DNA from: Acorus gramineus
Lineage: Eukaryota > Streptophyta > Magnoliopsida > Acorales > Acoraceae
Direction of reading: 5' to 3'
DNA: 64,000 nucleotides
NCBI GenBank assembly: GCA_030737835.1
Contig: CM060848.1
Span: 16,206,804 to 16,270,803 of the forward strand
Shown here: positions 1 through 12,300 of the stretch, one piece after another
Layout of the letters: every line of letters starts with the position of its first letter
Numbering within the stretch: position 1 is the first letter of the stretch
Made by a program: the position numbers and the translations under genes
The notes under the pieces: model-generated
Seen by the model: only the letters and a program-made list of their open reading frames with translations
Databases searched by the model: none
Told to the model about the DNA's origin: nothing

Positions 1-296
1 CCTTGATCTTCCAAGCTGGGAAGCACGTCGTCCGTCTGATCCCAAAATCAACGGAGGAGATTAAGTTTTGAAATCAAATCAACGATCCAAACAAAAAACC
101 TGACAAGACAAAAAAAAAAAAACCCTAAAAAGGTGAGGAAGAGGAGAGTGTATACAGTGTAGGTGGCGCCGTATAGTTGGTAGGAGCCCTCAATAGGAGG
201 TGGAGGCTTCGGAGCCGACTCTGGGTCCTCCAAGTAGTCCTTGTACAGCTTGTAATACGGCGGTGGCGGCGGATACGACGACGACGTCGCTGCCAT
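1..296 (-). CDS. MED7: Mediator subunit 7, 5' end (partial)
   Basis: This is the N-terminal part of Mediator subunit 7, a middle-module subunit of the RNA polymerase II Mediator complex in the nucleus. Exon 1 (156-296) reads MAATSSSYPPPPPYYKLYKD and on to the motif PPPPIEGSYQLYGATYT. This matches the remembered plant MED7 start, with its poly-Pro stretch, YKLYKD and PPPIEG. A GT donor follows at 155-154, then a 120-bp intron and an AG acceptor. Exon 2 (1-35) continues TDDVLPSLEDQ in the same phase and runs off the window. The ATG at 294-296 was chosen because family homology begins there. The upstream reading frame is only a CT/GA microsatellite without an ATG. About 58 of roughly 170 residues are visible. 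The intron boundaries are inferred from phase and homology. Confidence 0.88.
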
Positions 297-297
297 C

Positions 298-317
298 TCT
301 CTCTCTCTCTCTCTCTC
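298..317. repeat. (CT)n microsatellite in MED7 5' UTR
   Basis: A run of about ten CT units (GA on the MED7 strand) lies immediately upstream of the MED7 start codon, so it is probably in the 5' leader. Confidence 0.8.
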
Positions 318-371
318 CACAGGTTCAGGAGATCCCAATCAATCAGTTGGGCTTCCTTTACCCGGAACTAA

Positions 372-2730
372 TTCAGGCCATCATGGATTCTATCCAGTAT
401 AAAGCCCACTGGCATGGGCACATGGTCCATTTAATCATTTATTGCTGTTATTTTAGTAAAAATGAGATATTCAATCTCTCCTGCAACCTCATTTATCGTC
501 CATGTTGTGTTGTTGTTTTTTTTTTTAAAAAAAAAATTATATAAAACATATATTATTATACAAAATAAAATATATATTTAGATACAATAATATATTTTTT
601 TAAAAAAAAAATATGTTAAAAATACTGTACAATATCAATATCATAGTGTATAGAACTATTGATCGTTTTTTATTTTATTTTATTTTGATAGCGCAGCCCA
701 TAGTCAACACATGTTTCACATCATATGCGTTATTATAATGTACGAGATTATTACATAACAGACTCAGTACCTATAGTCAACTCATTCTTTACATGCATCC
801 TCAGATTAACATGGGATGGCAATACAATAGGGTTCAAACCTTGGACCTCCACTGAGGAGAGGGTGACCTCCAACCTCACACTGGCGAGAGGCTACCACCC
901 ATTTTAATTTTTTTTTAAATATATATATCAATAAACTACAAATTCATATTAATGAACATATATAATTTTATTTATATATCAAAATAGTAGAGTATTTATT
1001 ATATTAACTGATTTCATACGATGACTTAATAACACAGAGACTGTAAAATAGACTGTGTAGAATTGTAGATGCCCATGATACTTATCTAACAAGATGTTCT
1101 TATATTTGTGCTTTTTAATCCATATTTGAAAAGTTAAAATTGTTTGATATATATATTAATGTCTTGAATGATTAAAAAAAACTAATAGTATGGATGCTTC
1201 CATATATATTGTAAATTTATATATGTTATCATATAATATTTAAATTTCATTTTTTATATAATTGATTATGATATTTAAAATTTAAGTAACGCATGTATTC
1301 ACTTTCTAAAATTTTTCAAGAGAAAAGTATGCAAAGTGAAATTTTTTATTTTGTTTAACTTTTTCAAGTCCTAATGTAGTGGATCAAATAAAAGATGGCA
1401 ATTGCGGCGTCTAGGGATGCCCGTTTGGACACCCCTCAAAAATTGGCAGAAATTCTCTTCCATTGTTATCAGTTAATTATGTGAGCTGGTTCTTAGTTAT
1501 TGCTGAAGGGCGAAATATAGCTATTCTTATTTTAATGACAAGGATTGACTTAGGCTTCATGATGCACATGGCTATATAGTTATGACCAACCTTCTCTAAC
1601 CAACTGATTCTTTTTTTTTAATTGATCTTTATTTTAGTGTTATTACACACAACTCATTTTACATATTTGTATATGTTATCCACCTACACTAACTGTAATG
1701 TGATATATATCTCATTAGAAATTGTTTTACACATTCCATAAATAAATTTATACAATTCATTAGAATATATATTTTATTTTATTTTACAAAAATACGTATC
1801 TCATGTATTATTTTTTAACTAACATTTTCCTTTCACTTGCTGCATTTGATTGCATATATTAAATATACAACCACCCTCACATATGCATGTGACAATTACG
1901 TACTTACTTTGCGTGTATAAAATGGAGAGCCAAGAGGCCATGTATAAAGTCAAATGCAGTTGAGCCAACAACACCATGTGCATCAGCAATGCAAGTCGGA
2001 AAGATTATATGCGTTACGACCCAGAAAACATGCCTTATTCTGCGTTTCTATATTCTCTTGATAGAAGAATAGAATATAGAAAGAACATGCTCTCCTTTTC
2101 AGGGCCAATCTTATTCACATAAGCGAATTCATTGGATTGACGTCGAGAGAGAGAGAGAGATTTTCAAGGAAGCTATGGCATGTTAAATCCATTAAAATAG
2201 TTCCAAAGCTTAGGATTTGTTTATCCTTTGTGTGTCCGCAAGGTACGAGTTTCGTACCCTCCGTTTCCACTGTGAAAAGCCACCTTGAAAATACTCAAAC
2301 TGTCAACTGATAATAAAAGTTTTATATGGAGCAACATGAATGTTCAATTGCAGCGCGTGTTATTTCACATGGGCATCTACCACTAGTGATTTTGTGTTTT
2401 TTCATTGTAATTAATCTTTTCATTGTACCGTATGCTATGATCTTAGAATAACTAATTGGGTGTAGTCATATGATACCCATAGTAATTAATGCAGAACTCC
2501 AAATTTGGAAAACTTAAAGGGATGACCAAATTCATAATAAGTGATTTGGCCTGTCCATTTATAACCAGTAGAACCCATGAGACTATGAGAGAGAGATTTC
2601 AATAACAAATTTCAAAATGAACCAATATTTTATAATTGCGATTCAAATACCAAAGACAGTGGATGACAGAATTATATATTCAACGTACAATGTCAAGGCT
2701 CCAAACTTAAAATAAACAGTGAGGACCCGA
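372..2730. other. Intergenic, AT-rich, no gene seen
   Basis: This stretch between the divergent MED7 and expansin genes has no coding signal. It contains homopolymer and AT-rich tracts, a (GA)n run at about 2145-2160, and a short repeat-like segment near 825-905 with a tRNA B-box-like GGGTTCAAACC. The segment resembles generic dispersed plant repeats, but no element boundaries could be defined. Confidence 0.6.
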
Positions 2731-2800
2731 GGGATGTGGTTGCAGTGGTTAGGACATCGGTTGTCATAAATAGATGGGTTTTAGTGGGATTGAATTCACA
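2731..2800 (+). repeat. Possible tRNA-derived SINE head
   Basis: TGGTTGCAGTGGTTAGGAC resembles a pol III A box. GGGATTGAATTC about 45 bp downstream resembles a degenerate B box. No poly(A) tail or target-site duplication was identified. It lies just upstream of the expansin start, so it could equally be chance sequence in the promoter or leader. Confidence 0.25.
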
Positions 2801-2856
2801 AGAACCAAAGTGATACCTCCTCCTCCTCCTCCTCCTCTGCTTAGCTCTACAAGCAA

Positions 2857-3915
2857 ATGAAGATGGCCACCGGATTTGTTCTTCTTCTTATTCTTGTATC
2901 CATTGCCTCTGAATATGATGGAGCTGCAGCTGCTACTTGGTCGTCTGCCCATGCAACTTTCTACGGAGGCAGTGACGCTTCAGGAACTATGGGTATAGTA
3001 TTTGTGTAAAACTTTTTATCTTCCAGTTTTACATACATAGTGAGTGTTGAATCTCATTAGTTCTTGTGAGCCCCCCAATGAGAGATTGACACATTACATT
3101 TCACATGTTTAAAACAGTCATATGTTAGACCTCTTACTGGGGGATTGATAACCAATCTCCAAAGGCATAGCTTAATATTGTAACTGAATGCAGGTGGCGC
3201 ATGCGGGTATGGAAATCTGTACAACGACGGGTACGGAATAAACAACGCAGCCCTCAGCACCGCCCTGTTCAACAGCGGGAAATCATGCGGCGCATGCTAC
3301 CAGATTGTCTGTGATTCAAGAAAGGTACCCCAGTGGTGCCTGAAGGGGACATACATCACCATAACAGCCACCAACTACTGCCCTCCAAACTACAACCTTC
3401 CCAGTGACAATGGAGGTTGGTGCAATCCTCCCAGACAGCACTTTGACATGTCCCAGCCCGCCTTCGAGAAGATCGCAATATACAGGGCAGGGATTGTGCC
3501 AATCCTCTACAGGCGGTAAAGGACTTGCTCACCATTACATCATATAAGCAGCTCAAATCAAAGATTGTTAAATTTACTCATTATGCAAAAATCATGTCTC
3601 TATTGCAGAGTTTCATGCCAAAGGACAGGAGGCATCCGCTTCACGATAAACGGGAAGGACTATTTCGAGCTCGTGCTGATAACAAACGTGGGAGGGGCGG
3701 GGGACATAGCGAATGTTTGGATCAAAGGATCAAGGACTCAGTGGGAATCCATGAGCAGGAACTGGGGTGTGAATTGGCAGAGCAACTCATATCTTAATGG
3801 GCAGAGCCTGTCATTCAGGGTCCAGACCAGTGATGGCCGAACGCGCACTGCTTATAATGTGGCTCCTGCCAACTGGAAGTTTGGCCAGACCTTCTCCACA
3901 ACAGTCCAGTTTTAG
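2857..3915 (+). CDS. Alpha-expansin
   Basis: This encodes a secreted cell-wall-loosening protein of the alpha-expansin (EXPA) family, which disrupts wall polysaccharide contacts without hydrolysis. There are three exons, 2857-2992, 3194-3515 and 3609-3915, all with GT-AG introns and consistent phases. They give 254 residues, the usual EXPA length. An N-terminal hydrophobic signal peptide spans about residues 1-25. It is followed by the barwin/GH45-like domain, with [20 protein letters not shown] and several cysteines. The HFD motif is at residues 128-130, in the EXPA-specific context [12 protein letters not shown]. The C-terminal CBM63-like domain contains [40 protein letters not shown] and a [12 protein letters not shown] ending. 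The two introns lie where I recall EXPA introns. No defect was seen. The exact EXPA orthologue was not assigned. Confidence 0.95.
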
Positions 3916-4412
3916 ATATTGGACAACAAGAATACCTCTTGTTACTACTTTTTTATCTCACTTTGTATCATTATATCTGTGTTACAGGGATCAGTGACTT
4001 GGGTTGTTGCTAGGAGTGGAGTATAGCCCACCAAGCAACTTGATCATATGTATTTGTGGCATAAAAATTACTGGCTTTTGTTTTTTCAAAGTATATAATA
4101 TATATGTGCCATGAGGCTGACTCATTTTCATAAGGAAAAGCTAGGCTTTGGATTCTTTTGCAAAAGGGCAAGCCAATTTAAACAGCTTTCCACCACCAAA
4201 GGGTGTCACCATTCAGAGATGATACATAAATTTAAGCATCTTAACCCCATCTAACATTATTGAATACAAAAGCAACAAAATGGAGATAAAAGACCATAAA
4301 GGAGGCCTTCCTTTCAGAGATCATAAAGAAACAAACATAGGAGCATTGTTAAAAACCAATCAAATTAAGACTTTCAAAAGAGGCAGAAAAACTGAAAATA
4401 CAACTCATGTAA
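3916..4412. other. Expansin 3' flank / convergent spacer
   Basis: This is the short spacer between the expansin and the convergent minus-strand gene. It presumably holds both 3' UTRs. No other feature was seen. Confidence 0.5.
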
Positions 4413-4434
4413 TCTCTCTCTCTCTCTCTCTCTC
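4413..4434. repeat. (CT)n microsatellite
   Basis: Pure CT dinucleotide run just downstream of the minus-strand stop codon at 4457, probably in that gene's 3' UTR. Confidence 0.8.
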
Positions 4435-4456
4435 AAAGGACATGCATACCTTTTAA

Positions 4457-5519
4457 CTAGTCTCCCATTTTGAACCAGGGACTCCTGTAATTCCACCTAG
4501 AATATTTTCCAAAGTAGAAATTCCACAACCTTTCAGCAATTCGATCTGCCTCCAAAGACTTCTCCATGTCCGCACAATCTCCAACTCCCTTTTCTGTCTC
4601 TGGACTAATCAACGAGAAACAAGAGTACTCCAACAGAGGTAAATCCTCCACTTCTGCTTCTTCAAATCCATCCTCTGCAAATAAATTTGCTGGATTTTCA
4701 AGTACAAGATACCCAACTTCAACATCATTGATGTGAATGCAAAACTTTTCCCTGTCATACTCCTGAACTTCCACCATCTGCTCATCCTTTCCAATCTTGA
4801 CAATCGACCTCTCTCTCCCTGCTTGTTTTTTAAACCAGAAATCTTGATAACCCACCCACAAACAGATCCCAGTGGACAAGACCAGAGGGAAGAAGTACCG
4901 AAAAATTTCTAATACCAGAGGAAAGGACAGTAACGATACCAACAGAACTAAACAAGCTAGTGAGTATGAAACATTCAAGGAAATAGGAGAGGTGATCTTC
5001 AAACGAATTCCAAATATTTCCAACATGGTGAGAAGATCAGCATGCATGACTTGCTTCATGACTTGGGATTCAACAAAAAGTTCTGCAAAAATGGCACAAT
5101 TAATGTGGGGGACTACAAATACTGAATGCTTAGGGATATATTATTTCCCTAGGGATATATTCTTTCCTAGTGGAAGTGAAAGTTGTAAAGCAAAGAACAT
5201 TGCTTTTAGAGATTTTTTGAGAGATAAAAAGCATGCTTTAACTGCATAATGGATAATCAGATGCTAGCAAACTTCTTATGGAAGCCTTGATAAGGCTGAA
5301 CACTGTCCTTCGAATATGCCAGATTACCCAACTGGTACACTAAACCAGGAAAATGAAGGCTTCAAGCCCCATCATCTGTTTATGGGATGCTCAGTCCAGG
5401 TCCTGTGAGTGCTTTCCTCATAGACTTTTCATGTTTCCATGCTCACCTGCTTTCCCTTCTCTCCACTTGCCTGTGCTCTTCAAATCTCTTGGTGGCTTCA
5501 TCATAGTGACATTGTACTT
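4457..5519 (-). CDS. Coiled-coil plus membrane protein of unknown function (3' exons)
   Basis: I do not recognise this gene. Three consecutive minus-strand exons fit by splice site and phase: 5519-5447, 5331-5273 and 5082-4457. The first encodes a charged, probably coiled-coil stretch (VQCHYDEATKRFEEHRQ). The second reads WVIWHIRRTVFSLIKASIR. The third begins KLFVESQVMKQVMHADLL, then has a strongly hydrophobic segment of about 45 residues (SLACLVLLVSLLSFPLVLEI onward) able to span a membrane once or twice. A soluble acidic tail of about 130 residues ends in SPWFKMGD. The third exon's open frame continues upstream of its first ATG to an AG acceptor, so that ATG (5059) is probably not the true start. 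The 5' part of the gene is not settled. Joining these exons is inference; the last exon is best supported. Confidence 0.6.
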
Positions 5520-5759
5520 CTGCCATTACATTATAATACTTCCAATACCAATAGCACCAGGTGATCAAACTTGTTTTCTGGACGAAGATGAATGAAAGTA
5601 ACAATGTTGTTCGGCTGCAACCAAGTGTGAATGTATCAGGATATCTTACAAAATAAATATGATCAATTAAAATTGAGAAATGGAGATGCATGAGAACCAA
5701 GAGTTAACTGTGTAAAATGAACTGATGAGTTAAGGGAGTCAAAATAACAGGTCAACAGG

Positions 5760-5880
5760 TTTAACACTCAATGTTACTAATGCACAGAGCGCTGTCAAGG
5801 CAAGGGCTCACCTCTTGCCCGAGGCACGAAGAATAAAGCAAGGCACATACCCGAGAGACGTGAGGCGCAACAATTTATAA
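5760..5880. repeat. Degenerate dispersed repeat fragment
   Basis: The segment around AAGGCAAGGGCTCACCTCTT and GAGACGTGAGGCGCAACAAT resembles the AGGCG-rich degenerate repeats common in plant introns and spacers. No boundaries could be set. Confidence 0.25.
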
Positions 5881-6479
5881 AAATGAAAAATAAAACTAAT
5901 ATAAGCATTACACAAAAAGCATTTAAATTCATATTTGGTCTTTACCTAAAGGGTTTTTTAAGGAAAAGAATTATTAAAAGAAGGCTTTTAACAAGGTTGC
6001 CAAGAATGTGTAAGATCCTAAAAAGAGACACAAAACTGGATTTTTTTTGGGAACCAACACCTCTGCTTCAAGACATTCAAAGCACATAATAATATGGAAA
6101 GTTGCATTACCCTGGATTACAATTCTCTCTCTTAATGTATACACTTATTTCATCTTGATTTTACTTACTAGAAAAAGAAACAATAATAACTATGTTGGCC
6201 TTATTTTATCAGATTTCTTTGATGGGTTACACATTTACACATCACAGATGTAAAACAAAGAACAAGTGCACTGCGACAGGTTTTAGGAATGCATCATAAT
6301 CATAAACCAATACCGATAGGGGATAGTTCCCTATCAAATTATACAAGCATCAAAGAGATCAAATTATTAGAAAATAGACAACACCAGGAATTCACATTCC
6401 TATCAAAATAAGAAATCCAAACACAAGGCATGTTATGAAAAAAATAAAAGAAACATGTAAAGAAAAGATGAGTGTGCAT

Positions 6480-7180
6480 TTCAAATAAATATCCAGAACG
6501 GAATTTGAACATATAATTATCCTCCACACGTTGCAAATCACTGTCAACTTGATTGATGTAATCAATCTTATCGCACCCTCTCTTCGGTAGCTCTTGCTGG
6601 ACATACTTCAACCAACAAAAACCATCACAATGATTATGGTACACAGTACACGAACCGAAAACAATTCACAATGATAAACTGAAATGCATTGTGAGAGTTC
6701 ATATAATAAAAATTACTGACAACATTTCAAAATCGCTATTTCATGATTTCACAATCTCTTACTTCAATAGAATCACGATTTTCCCATCAACACTGTTCCA
6801 AACCATCTCCAAAAAAAAAAAAAAAAATCACAGAGAACCTAAAAAAAGAATATAAGAGCATCACAAACATGTTAGGATCCTCGACGATGACGGCAGTCCA
6901 CTGACAGAAGTTGTTCCTAAGGCACCAGCTCCTCGTTCTCCCCGTTTCCTTCCCCCTTCTCCGCCTCCAGAAGCCTGCGCCAGAGCTGAAAAATTCGCAG
7001 AGATTTCCGACTTCATCGTACTCTACGTCTGGAGGGGAAAAAAATCACAGTTTCAAACACAATAGCAATCGAAAATTGAATGAAAACCCCTAATTTCGAA
7101 CACACAAACCTTCGTGTTCTTTGCCGTTGAGTGTTCTGTTTTCATTGGGATGCACTTCATCTCGCGTTAGTGGGTAGTCA
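6480..7180 (-). CDS. Candidate upstream exons of the unknown minus-strand gene
   Basis: Two minus-strand segments look coding. One at about 6603-6510 encodes YVQQELPKRGCDKIDYINQV and continues DSDLQRVEDN. The other, about 7028-6892, follows a good polypyrimidine tract plus AG and encodes VEYDEVGNLCEFFSSG and, further on, LRNNFCQWTAVIVEDPN. A possible donor near 7111 would add NENRTLNGKEHE in phase. I could not find an ATG in the same frame, nor phase-consistent links to the exons at 5519-4457. Treat these as candidate exons of the same or a separate gene. No function is suggested. Confidence 0.3.
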
Positions 7181-7189
7181 ACAGACGGA

Positions 7190-9290
7190 TGGCCCGGTTG
7201 ACCATGCGGGCCAAGAGCACTTGATCCGATACTTTTTGTTATTGGGAGGGCCGGAGGGGGCCATTATTTCCACCCCATATGTTACTCACCCCGCCCCTGT
7301 AAAATATGAGAATCCTGTTTTCAGGAAGGAGAGGAACCCACCTAGTTTGTTTGTTTTTTTTTTTGAAAGGATTTCTCGTGACTGACTTTATGATCAAGTT
7401 GGGATAATTATCTCTACCTGTTTGTCAGGAACCGCTCAGTTGTCCCTGTCTTTGCCGGCATTCGACTGATGCACATCTCCTCTCTCCTCCTCCCCGCTGA
7501 CGAACTATTCCGCCACCGCATCCTTCATACTTCAGCAGCACCACCACAAAACCGCCCATTTGGATCCATCAAGGGATCGGCAGAATCTGCTCACGATTAA
7601 GGAAAAGAAAACCGCGGCGACGGATGGTTGTGGAGGAGAGAGAGACGGGAGGAGGGGCGGATGGAAGCCACACGCCAACGCGTACCGGAGCAAGTTAGAT
7701 CATTCAATAGATAGATAAAAGTTTAATCAACCCAAACTTATGCATGACCCTCGAACATATCAATCAAACATTCAGACACAACACATTTACCATGAAAAAA
7801 AAAAACACACACACACACATTGCAATTATATACCACTTCATTACCAGGTTTGTATATATATGCACTAAGTGGGAAGGATTTGGGTCCCTTGATATCACAT
7901 TCAAAAAAAATAAATATCAAGGACAATGCATTTGCGCAATGGTTTAGACATTTTGACAAACATGGGAACTGCCACAAATGGAAAACATCAAACCTGGCCG
8001 ACCTTGCCCTATCGACTGAAGAAGTAGACCACATGTGTCCTCCTCACTTCTGCTACACCCAAAAGTAGGGAGGGCCTCGATGAAGAGGTCAGTGCAGGTG
8101 AGGGCCTCAGCTCAATGACATGGACCTCACGGGGTTACCGGCCGTCTATTGTTGCCCCCATCGTCGTCTGGAGGACAGCGGTCGCCCTGTTTGTGCCGGA
8201 TGTTACAGGTTCTGACGGCGGCGGCACCGTGAACACTTTTCTCTCTCTCTCTACCTCTCTTTTCTCCAACCAAAAAAAAAGAAAAAAGAAAAAAATTTGG
8301 GGTGGAAAGAGAGCTAGCTGCTCTATTGTAGGCTGAAGTGGGTGGTCCGAAATGTTGATCTCAACAATCAAATAATTCCAAAATAAGCTGTCCATATCGG
8401 TGCCACGATCAGACACATTTAGTGAGTTAGGTACGCAATCGCGCGCCGCACTGGATTATTGATCCGTGTTCAAACCTAACTGAAATGCACCGCACACACA
8501 ATTGTTCGAAATGGGAACACATCATTAGCCATAAATCAAATGTATACACCATGTACTACTCCTCGAATGATGAGAAACGTGAACTGCATTACTTCTCCCT
8601 TAGTCATCTAAAAAACACATTGTAGTTCGAACGTCATTAGCGGTTTCATAATTATTTTTTCTAGTCGTTGTAATATCAATTTAGGTTGAATTGAATGATT
8701 TTGGCGGTTCTTGCGATGGGAAATCGGTTGAAAAATGGTGAAAGTTAAAATAAATTATTTTACACTGAAATTAAGATTTTATTTAGTATTAATAGTGTGA
8801 CTTGATTCATCATACCGTTTGTGAATTTTTTTTTTTTAAAAAAAATTCACTCACCCAAAGATGTCATTTAGTTCAATAGAATTTTTTGGTTATCAAATGA
8901 ACAGTATTAAGCATCCATTTATTATCTAAATCTTATGTGTTGTTTTAATAAATGTAATATTTGCATGTGACTAGTGACAATAATTTAGGATGTAAAGAGA
9001 AATAATTAACCGTTGGAAAACATTCAAGGGACATTGTGGTAATTTCGAAGGGCAACGGTCGCCCTCATTTTTTAAGGGAACCGACAGTTGGGATCGCCAT
9101 CCGATCCGTTTAAAAAATTTAGTCCGCTCTCTCTCTCCACTGTTCCCTCCCTCGTTAACTCTTTCGATTGCGCGAATTTTGATGCTCTTCCTCTCCATTT
9201 CTTTAAAATTAGGGTTTCGATCGTCAATGGAGGGAAAGTCGTCCGGGTTTCTGGTCGTTCACTGATACTTTAGATCGCCGGATATTTTTC
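7190..9290. other. Spacer with GC-rich islands, no confident gene
   Basis: GC-richer islands lie at about 7430-7690 and 8040-8260 within AT-rich DNA. Neither holds a convincing reading frame on either strand. They may be a promoter/leader for the minus-strand locus or transposon remnants. An (AC)n run lies at about 7804-7820. From 8340 to 9290 the sequence is AT-rich and then becomes the MAP70 leader, with CT-rich sequence at about 9126-9140. Confidence 0.45.
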
Positions 9291-9302
9291 AATCAAGATT
9301 CG

Positions 9303-12300
9303 ATGGCGGAGGACCACAGTGGAGACGATTCGAGCGAACTCGACCCAGTCCCGAGACCGGAAAACAAGGCGGCGGAGAAGAAGAAGAAGAAGAAGAAGAA
9401 GGTTGTGAAGCAGTCAAGCCTCGACGAGGATGACTTCATCAATCTGCTTCACGGATCGGATCCCGTGAAGATCGAGCTCAACGGCCTCTTGAATGAAGGG
9501 AAAGGTAGAAATTTTTTTATTTTCTCATATGAAATTCTATCGATTATCACTTTGTTGGAGTTCTCAAGCAGAGTCGTTTGTGTTTTTTACCCTTAAAAGA
9601 CTGTAACTTGTTTTCAGAAAGTTTGGATTTATGGTATCTCTTGTGCCTCCACATGGATTAAAGACAATCCAGAAGAGAATGACCAAGTCGTAGTATTTAT
9701 GTTCATAATTTTGAAAGTAACTTGTTTTCAAAAAGTTTGGATTTATGGTATCTCTTGTGCCTCCACATGGATTAAAGACAATCCAGAAGAGAATGACCAA
9801 GTCGTAGTATTTATGTTCATAATTTTGAAATTAAGGGTCCCATCAAGGAGGGACTTTCCATAGAAGCATGAAACTTTTCCCTGGTGCAGCATTTGAGTGA
9901 TATTTAATGAAGCTTATCCTTTACTTCTGAGTGCCTGATTTCATTTCAGTCTGGAAAAATAGGGTCACTTATTTCAAAGCTGGAGGCTGATTGTTTAGAA
10001 AGACATGTATTAGTTGAAAGTTGTTTATACTTATGCAGTTACTGTTGGCTAAAATAGTAGGATGAAATCTCAAATAATAATAATGATGGACTTTGAGATT
10101 GAATGTTGTGATGGAGGGATAACCAATGGGAAGTGAAGAAATTTTTAGCTTCCTGGTATTCTTGTTGCTACTTATAAGTGCCAAAGCGTACTCCCCGTTT
10201 CAGTATGAAAGTACTGCCATTCTCCCCTCTGCATTGTGTTTTCATTGATATTATAGAGTCTAAAATATAATTTAGTGTATAAAATATTTCGAGTCTTTTT
10301 TTTTTTTTTTGTTATGCACTCTGAAGGTGATAATTTAAATGATTGTCTTGAGCTACAGACAAAGACCGTGAGCTAGCAGAAGCTCACAATGAAATCAAGG
10401 CTCTACGATTGACAGAGCGAGCGAAAGAGAAGGCTCTTGCTGAGGTAAATGCCCATCCAAACCAAATTTATAGGCACTATGTTTTCTCCTATGAAACAAT
10501 TTTTGGGAACGGCATTTCACATGCATTGCCTTTGTGATAGTAGGTCACAGAGGAACTTGAAAAGATGGTGAAGAAATTTCAGGCATCAGAAGTTATGATT
10601 GAAAACAAGGTGATGTTCCATACTATCCTACATGACTACATGGTTTATAACATGGATATATGTTGTCAAAGCATCTAATAAGTTAATAAGCTTACAACAT
10701 GTTTTCACTAGCCATGTTTATTGGAAAGCTTGACAACTCCCCCACCCCATCTTTATCAGTAAGCATCTGTTAATGGCCTCTGACACACTTTTGTGTCACC
10801 TGTTGAAATAATCTTGTATCAAAAATGACTGTAAATCAACTTCATATACTTCGCCGAAAACTCCTTTGCTTGATCCTCTCCAAGAAATGACATTGCAACA
10901 AAAAAGAGATGACTAGATAAGCATTTTATTGTCGCCTTATAATTGTCAATGTGAAAGGGGCTTTTTAAATGGGCTAAAATTATTTTCCGTGTCAGAATTT
11001 AGAGATTAAGTGAATCTTTGATGAAAAGAAAGAAGCATTGGCAGCACAATTTGCCGCAGAAGCAGCCCTTCAAAGAGTTCATGCTGCTCAGAAGGATGAA
11101 GAACATCCTCCACTAGAGATTATACTTGCTCCACTGGAAGCAGAGATCAGATTTCTGCGGCACGAGGTGATGTCAGCTACATCAACAGAGCTGTTTCTAT
11201 TTGTTCATTGATGTTCCTGGATGGAATTTTTTTCACTTATTTTAAAATTTTACATCTACAATATTTCTCAGTGTTCTAAGCTGCAGAATGATAATCGAGC
11301 CCTAGAAAGACTAACGAAATCCAAAGAAGCAGCTCTGTTGGATGCAGAAAGGGAGGTGCAATTAGCAAAACTCAAAGCAGCGCTTGTTGATGAACTCCAA
11401 AACATGAACCAAGACCTGATGAAACAGATTGATATAACTCAGGTAAAGAACTGTATGCTTATATCTCCATGTTGCTTGCTGTCTGCATCAAGCATTGACG
11501 AGAATCTCTCTTATATCTATATCTGGACTGTCTCAGGAAGAATATAAGATATTAGATAAAATGCATCGCCAAAAGGTTGCAGAAGTTGAAAAGCTGGGTC
11601 AGACTGGTCATGAACTAGAAGAGACCCTTCTCTCTGGGGCTGCAGTTGCAAATACTGTACGTGATTACCAACGACAAGTTAGTGAGTTGAAGGTGATGTT
11701 TCCATACTCATTTATTTTTATCACCATCTGTTGTTTACAATGTCACTATCTTTCTATTACACTTAAGCTAATCAGAATCTCAGGGGGAGAAGAAGACACT
11801 TGAGAGGACATTGTCCCGTGCCAAGGTCACAGAAAATCGAGTTGCACTTGTTGTCGCAAATGAATGGAAGGATGGTGATAACAAAGTCATGCCTGTTAAG
11901 CAGTGGCTTGAAGAACGACGGTGCTTAATGGTATTCTTATCACATTGTTTAAATGTTTGTCATGATGTCTCAAGATGTCTCAACACTCTTAAGTGAAAAT
12001 TTTATTTCACGCTCTAGGGTGAAATGCAACAACCTCGTGAGAAACTGTCTATAGCAGAACGTGCTGCCAGAACTGAGGTCCAACTTAAAGTACAGTAGAA
12101 TTTACTTCATTGTTTTGGTTGTACTTGTACTTCCTTCGGTTGGCTCTAGTTCTTTGTGTTTTGCTAGGGTACTGATTGCCCATCTTGACTGGTGGTTGTT
12201 TCTGTAGGAAAAGTTCCAATTACGGTTGAAGGTTGTCAAGGATGGTTTGAAATCATTGTTGGGCTCTGGGTTCCGCCCTGAGTTTTTGAACAACTTTAAT

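Noticed and set aside
297..338. Upstream extension of MED7 (GSPEPVEREREREM)
   Set aside because: The upstream codon is not ATG, the stretch is a GA microsatellite, and family homology begins at the downstream ATG.
7131..8416. Several short open frames in the GC-richer islands on both strands
   Set aside because: No splice-consistent gene or family similarity could be built. Some run through simple repeats such as AC, CT and poly-A.
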